Positions 1 to 6,953 of a stretch of 10,417 bases of DNA are shown piece after piece. The stretch is taken from NCBI GenBank assembly GCA_025351985.1, contig JANXUW010000201.1:1-10417 (forward strand). The letters are read 5' to 3'. This DNA comes from Pseudolysobacter sp. GTDB lineage: Bacteria > Pseudomonadota > Gammaproteobacteria > Xanthomonadales > Rhodanobacteraceae. The notes below the pieces were generated by a model, which saw only the letters and a list, made by a program, of their open reading frames with translations, made no database searches and had not been told where the DNA came from. Position numbers and translations under genes: made by a program. Numbering within the stretch: the first letter of the stretch is position 1; every line of letters starts with the position of its first letter.

Positions 1-687
1 CTCGTCATGCCTGGCGGCGATGGCGACAACCAGATCACCTGGGAACTCACCGGCCACGTCTGGCAGGAAGAACCCTACACCGACGAATCGCGCAAGATCG
101 GCTACAACCCGAAATCGGTCAGCGAAAGCACCAAGACCGGCTATGGCGCGGCGAGCGCGTATGACATCGTGCTCGACGATACTCCGGGCACGACGCCATC
201 CGGCGGACGTTACGGCGTGCCGGGCGATTACCTGTATCGCGGCTGGACCGCGAACATTTTCCAGGGCGGTGCGTGGGGCGTGTTCCGCGTCGCACCCTGG
301 ACGCCGCACGGCAACGTGCGACTGCCGGATACGGTCGGCATCTCGTCGGTGAGCAATGCCGCCGGCGTCACCACGATCAGCGGCTTCACCACGCCGTGTC
401 CGGTGACGGTGCAGGATGCGGGCGGCAAAGTGATCTGTCGCGCCGGTGGGTTCGTACCGCAGGTAACGCTGAGCGGAGGCGGTACGGCCAAGGTCGTCAA
501 CGGCCTGTGGACGCTGACGAGCAAGGCATCGGTGAACACCGCGTTCGATGTGACCTCGCCCGCCGGCGGTGTCGCAGCGTGGAAAAATACCGCGGTACCG
601 TTGCTCGCAGCGAGGGCGGAAATCGCGCCGCAGGCAGTTCAGACCAAGACCTTGCCGAATCGGCCGAAACGGTTGCCGCGTCACTGA
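1..687 (+). CDS. Multicopper oxidase-like protein, C-terminal part (5' end outside window)
   Basis: The reading frame is open from base 1 (Leu-Val-Met) to TGA at 685-687, giving 228 visible residues of a gene that starts upstream. Residues about 1-100 look like the last cupredoxin domain of a large multicopper oxidase: the stretches WELTGHVWQEEPY, then GVPGDYLYR, then GAWGVFRVAP have the spacing and wording of the C-terminal end of MnxG/McoA/MofA-like oxidases as I remember them. Such enzymes oxidise a metal or organic substrate at a type 1 copper and reduce O2 at a trinuclear copper centre, outside the cytoplasm. No HCHxxxH ligand motif is present in the visible part, so catalytic competence cannot be judged. 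After the usual end (about residue 100) there are some 128 more residues: a beta-rich segment with two cysteines (C133, C146) and a basic tail. The in-frame ATG at 7 is almost certainly internal. The gene overlaps the next by one base (TGATG), which suggests translational coupling. The substrate is unknown; manganese is only a guess. Confidence 0.75.
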   Translation, partial: LVMPGGDGDNQITWELTGHVWQEEPYTDESRKIGYNPKSVSESTKTGYGAASAYDIVLDDTPGTTPSGGRYGVPGDYLYRGWTANIFQGGAWGVFRVAPWTPHGNVRLPDTVGISSVSNAAGVTTISGFTTPCPVTVQDAGGKVICRAGGFVPQVTLSGGGTAKVVNGLWTLTSKASVNTAFDVTSPAGGVAAWKNTAVPLLAARAEIAPQAVQTKTLPNRPKRLPRH

Positions 688-2597
688 TGCGCTACTTACT
701 CGCCATGCGTTTTACGGCGCTCGCCTGCCTCGTATTGGCAGCGCGTGCGTACGCCGGTGGAGCGCCGCAGTCGGCGGGGAATCCGACGACCGACACGCGC
801 TCGCCGCCAGCGTCCGTGCCTGCGCAACACGAAGTCGACCAAGGCATCGCGGTGGGTTTCAGCGCGTCGCCACCCGCGCACAAGGGCGATCCGATCACGT
901 TCGGATTCACCCTCACCGATACCGCCAGCGGCACGCCGATCAGTGGCGTGCGTCTGGCGGCATGGCTGGTCGCGCATGACCAGAATGCGCCTGATAAAAA
1001 CGGCAGCAAAACGCCGCAAAGTTGCAAGCAACAGGTCGCCACTTACCTCAGCGCCGATCTGTTCCGGCGCGCCGATATCGACCTCAACAGCTATTACGTG
1101 CTGTCGCTGAACGACGACAACTCGATCAGCGTGGTCGATCCGCTGTTCGGTTTCGGCGGCTCGCAATTGCTCGCGATGTTACCGCTCGCGAGCCGCGCCG
1201 CGGACTGGGCGCTGGCGACGCAGAACGACGCGTTGTTCGTGACGATGCCGGCGAGTGGCAAGGTCGCGATCGCCGATACACGAAGCTGGAAAATCGCCGA
1301 CACCATCGCCACCGGGCCGAATCCTCGCCGCATCGTAGTGCAGGCCGGACGCGCGTGGATCGCCGATGATGAAGGCCTCAGTGTCATCGATATCAAAACG
1401 CACGTATTGAACCGGCTGCGTTTCGGCGCGACACGTGAACTCGCGATCAGCAACGACGGCGATTTCGTCTTCGCCGCGGGCGAACACGATGTGGTGATCG
1501 TCGATGCGCACGCCGCAAAAATCCTTGCCGATATCGTGATCGACGGCACGCCCGGTTTGCTCGCGTATTCGAATGCCGCCAAAGCGATCTACGCCGCCGA
1601 TACCGCGGCCGGCAAACTCTTCGCGATCGATGCGCGCAGCCATGCGATCACGACCACTGTCACGATCCGCCCCGGCGCGACGCAAATCCGCTTCGCGCCC
1701 GATGGCCGGCACGCGCTGATTCCGAATCCGCAGCAGAACGTGGTGCAAGTGCTCGACGCGGCGAGCAATCGCATCGTGCAGAGTGCGGACATCGGCGACG
1801 GCCCGGATCAGGTCAGCTTCACGTCGCTGCTCGCGTATGTGCGCCGACGCGCGAGCGAAACCGTGGTGATGATTCCGCTCGATCAGCTCGGCGTCGAAGG
1901 CCATGCGATCGGCGTTGCGGATTTCCCGGCGGGTCAACACGCGCTGGGCGATGGCAGCCTCGCCGATTCCATCGTCAGCGCGCCGGACGAACCCGCCGTA
2001 CTCGTCGCGAACGCCGCCGACAAGATGATTTATTACTACAAGGAAGGCATGGCCGCGCCGGCCGGCGGATTCAACACCTACGGCGCCACACCGCGTGCGG
2101 TGCTGGTGGTCGATCACGGTTTGCGCGAACGTGAGCGTGGCCGTTACGCGACCGCGTTGCCGGTGAAAAAACCCGGCGCCTATGACGTCGTGATGTTCGT
2201 CGATGCGCCGCGCGTGGTCGCGTGTTTCGGCCTGACCATCGCCGCCGAAAAAGAGGCGGTGGAAAAACCGCTGACGCGTGTCACCGCGATCAATCCGCCG
2301 CGCGAGTTGCAGGCCGGCGCGACGGTGCGATTGCAGTTTGCGCTGAGTGATCCTTCGCGCAAGGAACAACGCCACGCCGACGACGTGCGTGCGCTCGCGT
2401 TCGAGGCGCCCGGCGTGTGGCAGCGACGCGGCGATCTGAAACGTCTCGCCAACGGCAATTACGAACTCGAATTCATTCCGCCGAACGCAGGCACGTATTA
2501 CGTCTGGATCGAATCGGACGCACTCGGCCTGGCGCACAACAACTCGCAATTTTCGGTGTATCAGGCGATCGATCCAACGATCAACCAGACGAATTAA
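687..2597 (+). CDS. Exported YVTN/YncE-like beta-propeller protein
   Basis: A 636-residue protein. The ATG at 687 overlaps the preceding stop and opens directly into a signal peptide (basic MRYLLAMR, hydrophobic core, cleavage likely after AYA at residue 23), so the protein should be periplasmic. ATG 705 (Met7) is a possible alternative start, and neither start has a strong Shine-Dalgarno site. Domains in order: an Ig-like beta domain about residues 45-110 (GDPITFGFTLTDTASG); a linker with C113 and the phrase SVVDPLFGFGGS; propeller blades recurring about every 40 residues near 181, 224, 262, 302 and 344, each of the type 'FVTMPASGKVAIADT'; a segment MIYYYKEGM at 447-455; and a second Ig-like domain about 527-628 (LQFALSDPS to GTYYVWIES). 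No heme-binding CxxCH is present. Related propellers include YncE and the cytochrome d1 type, which bind ligands or partner proteins. Its position right after the oxidase suggests an accessory or scaffold role for that enzyme; this is inference. The open frame extends upstream to 273, but that part is a shadow of the oxidase gene. Confidence 0.85.
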   Translation: MRYLLAMRFTALACLVLAARAYAGGAPQSAGNPTTDTRSPPASVPAQHEVDQGIAVGFSASPPAHKGDPITFGFTLTDTASGTPISGVRLAAWLVAHDQNAPDKNGSKTPQSCKQQVATYLSADLFRRADIDLNSYYVLSLNDDNSISVVDPLFGFGGSQLLAMLPLASRAADWALATQNDALFVTMPASGKVAIADTRSWKIADTIATGPNPRRIVVQAGRAWIADDEGLSVIDIKTHVLNRLRFGATRELAISNDGDFVFAAGEHDVVIVDAHAAKILADIVIDGTPGLLAYSNAAKAIYAADTAAGKLFAIDARSHAITTTVTIRPGATQIRFAPDGRHALIPNPQQNVVQVLDAASNRIVQSADIGDGPDQVSFTSLLAYVRRRASETVVMIPLDQLGVEGHAIGVADFPAGQHALGDGSLADSIVSAPDEPAVLVANAADKMIYYYKEGMAAPAGGFNTYGATPRAVLVVDHGLRERERGRYATALPVKKPGAYDVVMFVDAPRVVACFGLTIAAEKEAVEKPLTRVTAINPPRELQAGATVRLQFALSDPSRKEQRHADDVRALAFEAPGVWQRRGDLKRLANGNYELEFIPPNAGTYYVWIESDALGLAHNNSQFSVYQAIDPTINQTN

Positions 2598-2604
2598 ACG
2601 CAAC

Positions 2605-2611
2605 AAAGGAG
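2605..2611 (+). promoter_or_regulatory. Strong ribosome binding site (AAAGGAG)
   Basis: AAAGGAG lies 8 bases before the ATG at 2620 and fixes that start. It is the best Shine-Dalgarno match in the window. It marks independent, probably strong, translation at the head of the four-gene block 2620-8732, in contrast to the coupled junction at 687. Confidence 0.85.
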
Positions 2612-2619
2612 CCGTCATC

Positions 2620-4494
2620 ATGTCGAGCAATGCTGCAACACCGGTCCAGCCGCAATACACCTACAACCCGACCACCAAGACTTATCACCTCGTACATTTC
2701 ACCACGCCGGGCTGCAATAACGACTTCCCGAACAATCCGGCGGCGTATGCGAGGCTCGCGCAGGCGTGGAGCCAGAACGTCAACGGTTTCACCAACCAGG
2801 CGATCACCGGCAATCCGTGGAACTCGCTGTTCTCCGCGCAGCAGACGGCGTATTACAACCCGCTGGTCACGCCGATTCCCGCCGGCTCGGGCGCGGTCGA
2901 CGTGGCGTGGATCGCATTTCCGAATCGGCTGGAGCAATACCTCGGCAAGAACCAGATACCGCCCAATCCGAACAACCTGGACATGGATACGCTGTATCAG
3001 CTGGCCGACACCGGCCAGCTCGGTCAGTACCAGATTCCGCAAACGCGTTGTCCACAAGCGGACTGGAAAGGCCAGCTCGAAGCGTATGGCCCCTACGGCC
3101 CACGCGGCTGGCTCGATGAATATTGCGAGTTCAGCGTCGTGCGCAACAGCGGCGGCAAAATCACGCGTATCGATTTCACCTGCGAAAATCCCGAATATTT
3201 CCAGACATTATGGCGTATCGATCCGCAGACGGTGGCGGACGTCTACACCTCGGCGCTCAACATGGGTACGCCGCAAAACCAATGGGTGAAGGTCACAGTC
3301 GCTGACCTGACCTTGGTGGATCCAGTCACTGGCGGGCGTGTAATCGATCCGCAGACCGGCCTGCCCGCCTACAACCCGTTGAACCGGTGGAACAGCGGCA
3401 CGACCGCCGTGCGCACCGGTAGTGCGTCGGGTTTCAGCGGCGGCGCGATGCACCTGACCGCGACGCCGAACACCTTGCAGACCGAGCTCGGTCTCGGCGC
3501 TGGCGCCACCGTGCAGCGCAGCGCGGGCAACACCGATCCGCAGGCGCTGATCTGCTGCGGCCAGTACGGCCAAAACTACCGCAACAGCGATCCGCACATC
3601 GGCCAGTCCATCAACCTGGCGGTCGGTGCGGGCTTCAATATTTCGCTGGCCGATCCGCCGGGACTTTACATCCAGATGCCGAGCTTCGCGCAATACGTGC
3701 TGCCGGCGGACCCGAAGTTGCCGAGAGGCGCGCGCGCGTCCGACTGCTGGCAGATCGTGCGCGGCTTCGAAAAAATCATCGATCCGATCACCAATGCGCC
3801 GTTTCCGGGTTCGTTCATCCTGCATGCGGCGTTCCAGATTCCGCAGGCATGGATCGACGCGGGCGTTTCATTCACGGTGGGCGACATCCTGATCGCTGGC
3901 AAAAACATCAAGTGGGGCTCGCAGGTGGCTGCCACGCTCGAGATCGCGCTGTTCGGCCGTCCGATCGCGCCGGTCGTTCCCGCGCCCCAGCTGGCCTGCG
4001 TCATTCCGTCCACCACGATCCAGGCACAGCCGCTGCAGATCATGTTCCAGAATCTCTGGAACGCTTATTACGGCACAAAAATCAACACGCCCTCCGGCGT
4101 GCAGATGGTGCTGGCGAGCAACTCCAGCATTATTCCGCCGACGTTGCGCACGGGCGCGGCGAATGTTCCGCTCGCCCTCACCTACGCGGCACCGTCGGGC
4201 ACCACGCCATTACCACAACCGCAGTGGCCGAATGTGGTTTTCACGCTGCCGAACGGGCAGGCCGACCCCACGATCAGGACCGCGGTCATCGGCTTCAACC
4301 CCAATGTGTCTTACGCCGTGCCGGGCAATACATACCCGAGTTCGTCGCAGTTGCTGAATCTTCAGGTCAGCGTCGCGGGGAATGCGCCGGCCGGCGTGCG
4401 CGGCGTCGTGATCGTGCCGTTCGGACAGACGTTTTCGCCAGCCATCACGCCGGCGCCGGCGTTCCTCGTTATCGCATCATCGACCACAGCCTGA
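2620..4494 (+). CDS. Uncharacterised 624-residue protein without signal peptide
   Basis: The start is fixed by a strong AAAGGAG site. The N-terminus (MSSNAATPVQPQYTYNP) is polar with no signal peptide, lipobox or transmembrane segment, so the protein looks cytoplasmic, unlike most neighbours. Recognisable landmarks are GWLDEYCEFSVVRN (D166-E167-Y168-C169), FTCENPEYF shortly after, MHLTATPNTL (M277, H278), an ICCGQYGQNYRNSDPHIG stretch (adjacent C312 and C313, R321, D324, H326), then LADPPGLYIQMP and SFTVGDILIAGKNIKWG. These match what I recall of a scattered family of bacterial hypothetical proteins with DEY(L/C)E(W/F), CENPEYW and RNSDPHIG motifs; I know no function or family name. Residues from about 470 on look like a beta-sandwich (VPLALTYAAPSG, LLNLQVSVAGNAPAGVRG). 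The clusters of Asp, His, Arg and Cys could be an active or metal site, but this is speculation. It lies 22 bases after the propeller gene and 10 before the next gene, so it is in the same operon. Confidence 0.8.
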   Translation: MSSNAATPVQPQYTYNPTTKTYHLVHFTTPGCNNDFPNNPAAYARLAQAWSQNVNGFTNQAITGNPWNSLFSAQQTAYYNPLVTPIPAGSGAVDVAWIAFPNRLEQYLGKNQIPPNPNNLDMDTLYQLADTGQLGQYQIPQTRCPQADWKGQLEAYGPYGPRGWLDEYCEFSVVRNSGGKITRIDFTCENPEYFQTLWRIDPQTVADVYTSALNMGTPQNQWVKVTVADLTLVDPVTGGRVIDPQTGLPAYNPLNRWNSGTTAVRTGSASGFSGGAMHLTATPNTLQTELGLGAGATVQRSAGNTDPQALICCGQYGQNYRNSDPHIGQSINLAVGAGFNISLADPPGLYIQMPSFAQYVLPADPKLPRGARASDCWQIVRGFEKIIDPITNAPFPGSFILHAAFQIPQAWIDAGVSFTVGDILIAGKNIKWGSQVAATLEIALFGRPIAPVVPAPQLACVIPSTTIQAQPLQIMFQNLWNAYYGTKINTPSGVQMVLASNSSIIPPTLRTGAANVPLALTYAAPSGTTPLPQPQWPNVVFTLPNGQADPTIRTAVIGFNPNVSYAVPGNTYPSSSQLLNLQVSVAGNAPAGVRGVVIVPFGQTFSPAITPAPAFLVIASSTTA

Positions 4495-4497
4495 GGA
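4493..4497 (+). promoter_or_regulatory. Ribosome binding site overlapping upstream stop (GAGGA)
   Basis: GAGGA begins inside the TGA stop (4492-4494) of the 624-residue gene and lies 7 bases before ATG 4505. It favours ATG 4505 over the second in-frame ATG at 4514 and implies that translation of the two genes is linked. Confidence 0.75.
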
Positions 4498-4504
4498 CGA
4501 GACC

Positions 4505-6067
4505 ATGACTCCCATGAAAAACTCCATCGTGTTCTGCGCCTTGGCTTCGACGTTGTTGTTGGCCGCCTGCAACCAGGAGACTACCAAAAGCTCGACCAAA
4601 CCCGCCGAGGTCACGCCCGCGGCCAGCACCGCCGCGGTGCAGCCTCCGGCCGATGCGGCGGCGGCGCTTGCCGCCGGCTCAACCAGCAATTGTCTCGCAC
4701 CGCCGTTCCTGGTTTCCTCGACCAGCGGCAAATATCCCTACACGGTACCGCCCGATTTTGCGCTGACGCGCCAGGCTGATGCGAACTGCTTCGCGTGGCA
4801 GCAGTTCATCGCGTTGAACTGGGTCGCCTCGACCAGCCAGCGCGGACAACCAAATACGGCGGTGTCGGCGGCCAACTTCGGCACGCCCAACGACCAGCGC
4901 GCGACGGTGTGGGAAACCTACAAGGAATCCGACGAGGTGTTTCTCGCCGATGCAAAAAATCCCGGTCAATGGAACTACACCGCAACCGCGGCCGAAAACG
5001 TCAAGGTGCTCGGCGGTCTGCGCTCGGAAGTCGCCGCCAAGCCGGTGCTGGACCTGAGCGCGATCGGCCAGGCTTCTCAAGGCAGCCCGTGGCTCACCGC
5101 GCAAAGCAAGATCCTGACCTTGTACGAGCGCCGCATGAATGAGGACGAGTACAACTATATCGTCAAGAACAACCTCTACAACGCCGTGACGCAGCAGACT
5201 TTCGTGGTCAAGCCGGGCATCAGCCTGCCGGATGGCACCCCGGCCAGCTCGGCGTACGGAAACACAGGCTCGATCGAAACCAAGGCGGCATGGCTCGAAC
5301 TTCCCAACGCCGCGGACTGGCCGAGCTTCAAGGTATCGAAAGCGATCGTGACCTATCCGAATCAGCCATCGAAAACCGTGGTGGTGGGTCTGGTGGGATT
5401 GCACATCATCCACAAGACCGCGCTCGGCCAGCAGTTCATCTGGGCGACGTTCGAGCACAAGCGCAACGCGCCCGATGTCAACCAGGTGGCGAGCCGCACG
5501 TTCACGCCGCCGTACACGTATTACAACGTCAACTGCAATCCGAATACGGACTACTACAAGTGCGTGGCGAACGCCAATCCCGCCAAGGTGAACGGCGGCA
5601 AAAATCCGTACAACGCGCCGATCCAGACCGTGCGCCAGACGCCGATCGCGACACGTCCGAACAACGACGTGGCAGGGCTGAACCAATACGTGTGGTCGCA
5701 GGTCATCGCCAAGCAGAATCCGAACTCGGTGTTCCTCAACTACGAACTCGTCAATACGCTGTGGTCGAACCAGAACACGACCATCCCGCCCGGTACGCGC
5801 ACGCCGCTGGTGGCGACGCAACTCTCGCCCGGGCCAAGCCAGGAGCCGGTTTCGAACGCAACGATGGAAACTTACGTGCAGAGCCTCACCTGTCTGGATT
5901 GCCATGCGTCGGCACCGATCGCGACGTTGAAAAAAGCCAACACGCTGAAGATCTACGATCCGGCGACGGCGGGTACGGAGGCGACCAAGGCCAATCCGTT
6001 TGCGTCGGATTATTCGTTCCTGCTCGGCAATGCCACGCAGCCGAAATCGCCCCACGCGAAACATTGA
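4505..6067 (+). CDS. Monoheme cytochrome c-like lipoprotein
   Basis: A 520-residue protein. It begins with a lipoprotein signal peptide: MTPMKNS, a hydrophobic core, and lipobox LAAC with the lipidated cysteine at C22, followed by Asn. It is therefore probably anchored by lipid, facing the periplasm. A low-complexity Ala/Thr/Pro/Ser linker runs to about residue 60. The main domain has FAWQQFIALNWVAS, then VGLVGLHIIHKTALGQQ (H300, H303) and FIWATFEHKRNAP (H318). A single c-type heme motif, CLDCH, lies near the C-terminus (C463, C466, H467). The wording is familiar from bacterial proteins annotated only as 'cytochrome c family', with no known reaction. The heme attaches through the two cysteines and H467 is its proximal ligand; the distal ligand is not evident. 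The long non-heme domain suggests more than a simple electron carrier, perhaps a heme-linked oxidoreductase. The gene lies 10 bases after its neighbour and is followed by a 32-base gap. Confidence 0.8.
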   Translation: MTPMKNSIVFCALASTLLLAACNQETTKSSTKPAEVTPAASTAAVQPPADAAAALAAGSTSNCLAPPFLVSSTSGKYPYTVPPDFALTRQADANCFAWQQFIALNWVASTSQRGQPNTAVSAANFGTPNDQRATVWETYKESDEVFLADAKNPGQWNYTATAAENVKVLGGLRSEVAAKPVLDLSAIGQASQGSPWLTAQSKILTLYERRMNEDEYNYIVKNNLYNAVTQQTFVVKPGISLPDGTPASSAYGNTGSIETKAAWLELPNAADWPSFKVSKAIVTYPNQPSKTVVVGLVGLHIIHKTALGQQFIWATFEHKRNAPDVNQVASRTFTPPYTYYNVNCNPNTDYYKCVANANPAKVNGGKNPYNAPIQTVRQTPIATRPNNDVAGLNQYVWSQVIAKQNPNSVFLNYELVNTLWSNQNTTIPPGTRTPLVATQLSPGPSQEPVSNATMETYVQSLTCLDCHASAPIATLKKANTLKIYDPATAGTEATKANPFASDYSFLLGNATQPKSPHAKH

Positions 6068-6086
6068 TATCGCGCCACTGAGAATC

Positions 6087-6091
6087 GAGGA
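6087..6091 (+). promoter_or_regulatory. Ribosome binding site (GAGGA)
   Basis: GAGGA lies 8 bases before ATG 6100 and supports that start. The 32-base gap around it shows no hairpin or promoter-like boxes that I can recognise. Confidence 0.65.
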
Positions 6092-6099
6092 TCGAGAAC

Positions 6100-6930
6100 A
6101 TGGATCAGCAATCCGTTCCAAGCTGGCTCGCCGCATCGTGGCAGCGCCTCTGGGTGATCAACAACAACCAGGGCCCGCCGAAGGACACGGTCAACGTGCG
6201 CAACATCCAGACGCCGACCTTGTTCGGCGACTGCCGCATTCCGAAAGACCGGCCCGCGTTTCCCGACGCGAAATCGCTGGCCGACCTGACCGATGCGCAA
6301 TTGAAAACGCTGTATGCGCAGGAAGGTTTCAGCGGCTACACCACGGTCGAGGGTTACATCATCACGTGGCACCACGAGATCGGTTACCAGCCGCCCGACG
6401 GCACGATCGACATCGGCCGTTTCGAGATCCTCGGCGGACGCAACGTACTCGAACACGGCGTGCAGGCGGTGTACCTCGAACACTGGTGGCGGCTCGAACA
6501 ATCCGGCCGCGATTTCCTCGGCGTGAAGGTGATGCGCAAGCTCGGCGACGGTCGCCAGCGTGTGCATGAAATCCTGTCGGTGAGCGGCGATCATTTCATC
6601 TACGCGCGCAATCGCGATTTCGATCTGCCGATGGCGAACTCGCTGGCCGACCTCATCAAGCAAGAAAAATATTCGCGCAAGCAGATTCTCGCGGTGCTCG
6701 ATTGCGAGGTGTCGCACGGCTTCGTGCTTGGCGGTCGTTGTCCGTGGGAAGTGCAGTTCTCGACGTTGCCGTTCAAGGAAAACAAGCCGCTCGATTTCGC
6801 CAAGCAGATCGTGGTCGATCCGAAAACCGGCGTGCTTTCGCATCGCGGTGGCACGCCCGACCTGAGCTGGTCGTTCCCGATCAACACGCTGAATATCGAA
6901 GATCTGCTCGTGCTTTTTCCGCCAGCGTGA
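6100..6930 (+). CDS. Uncharacterised 276-residue protein, possibly Hri1/lipocalin-like
   Basis: The protein starts MDQQSVPSWLAASWQRLWV and has no signal peptide or membrane segment, so it is predicted cytoplasmic. The order of motifs is NVRNIQTPTLFGDCRIPKDR near residues 27-46, SLADLTDAQLKTLYAQEGFSG near 53-73, ITWHHEIGYQPP near 88-99, DIGRFEILGGRNVLEHG, YLEHWWRLE, and a C-terminal half with SVSGDHFIYARNRDFDLP. Alternating beta strands, the 'TPTLF-D-RIP-DRP' element and the 'WHHEIGYQPP' element recall bacterial relatives of the Hri1-type double lipocalin-like fold as I remember it; this assignment is weak. Such folds bind small ligands in a barrel. The paired Trp residues and the HH pair could line a pocket. 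It sits between two exported heme proteins in the same operon, which is unexpected for a cytoplasmic protein. No function is assigned. Confidence 0.75.
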   Translation: MDQQSVPSWLAASWQRLWVINNNQGPPKDTVNVRNIQTPTLFGDCRIPKDRPAFPDAKSLADLTDAQLKTLYAQEGFSGYTTVEGYIITWHHEIGYQPPDGTIDIGRFEILGGRNVLEHGVQAVYLEHWWRLEQSGRDFLGVKVMRKLGDGRQRVHEILSVSGDHFIYARNRDFDLPMANSLADLIKQEKYSRKQILAVLDCEVSHGFVLGGRCPWEVQFSTLPFKENKPLDFAKQIVVDPKTGVLSHRGGTPDLSWSFPINTLNIEDLLVLFPPA

Positions 6931-6941
6931 AACCCCATTCC

Positions 6942-6946
6942 AGGAG
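6942..6946 (+). promoter_or_regulatory. Ribosome binding site (AGGAG)
   Basis: AGGAG lies 7 bases before ATG 6954. It sets the start of the second monoheme gene inside a longer open frame that extends back to 6702. The signal peptide that begins at 6954 agrees. Confidence 0.8.
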
Positions 6947-6953
6947 TCGAACC

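Noticed and set aside
273..686. Upstream extension of the propeller frame
   Set aside because: It overlaps the oxidase gene in another frame, its residues are Arg-rich shadow sequence, and a signal peptide begins exactly at the ATG at 687.
1179..2660. A 493-codon minus-strand frame opposite the propeller gene
   Set aside because: It is in codon register with the plus-strand gene and has Arg/His/Asp-rich shadow composition; no ribosome site or domain is recognised.
4679..6136. A 485-codon minus-strand frame opposite the lipoprotein gene
   Set aside because: Same register effect; the plus strand carries a lipobox and a CLDCH heme motif and is clearly the coding one.
6702..6953. Upstream extension of the second monoheme protein
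   Set aside because: It overlaps the 276-residue gene; AGGAG at 6942 and the signal peptide place the true start at 6954.
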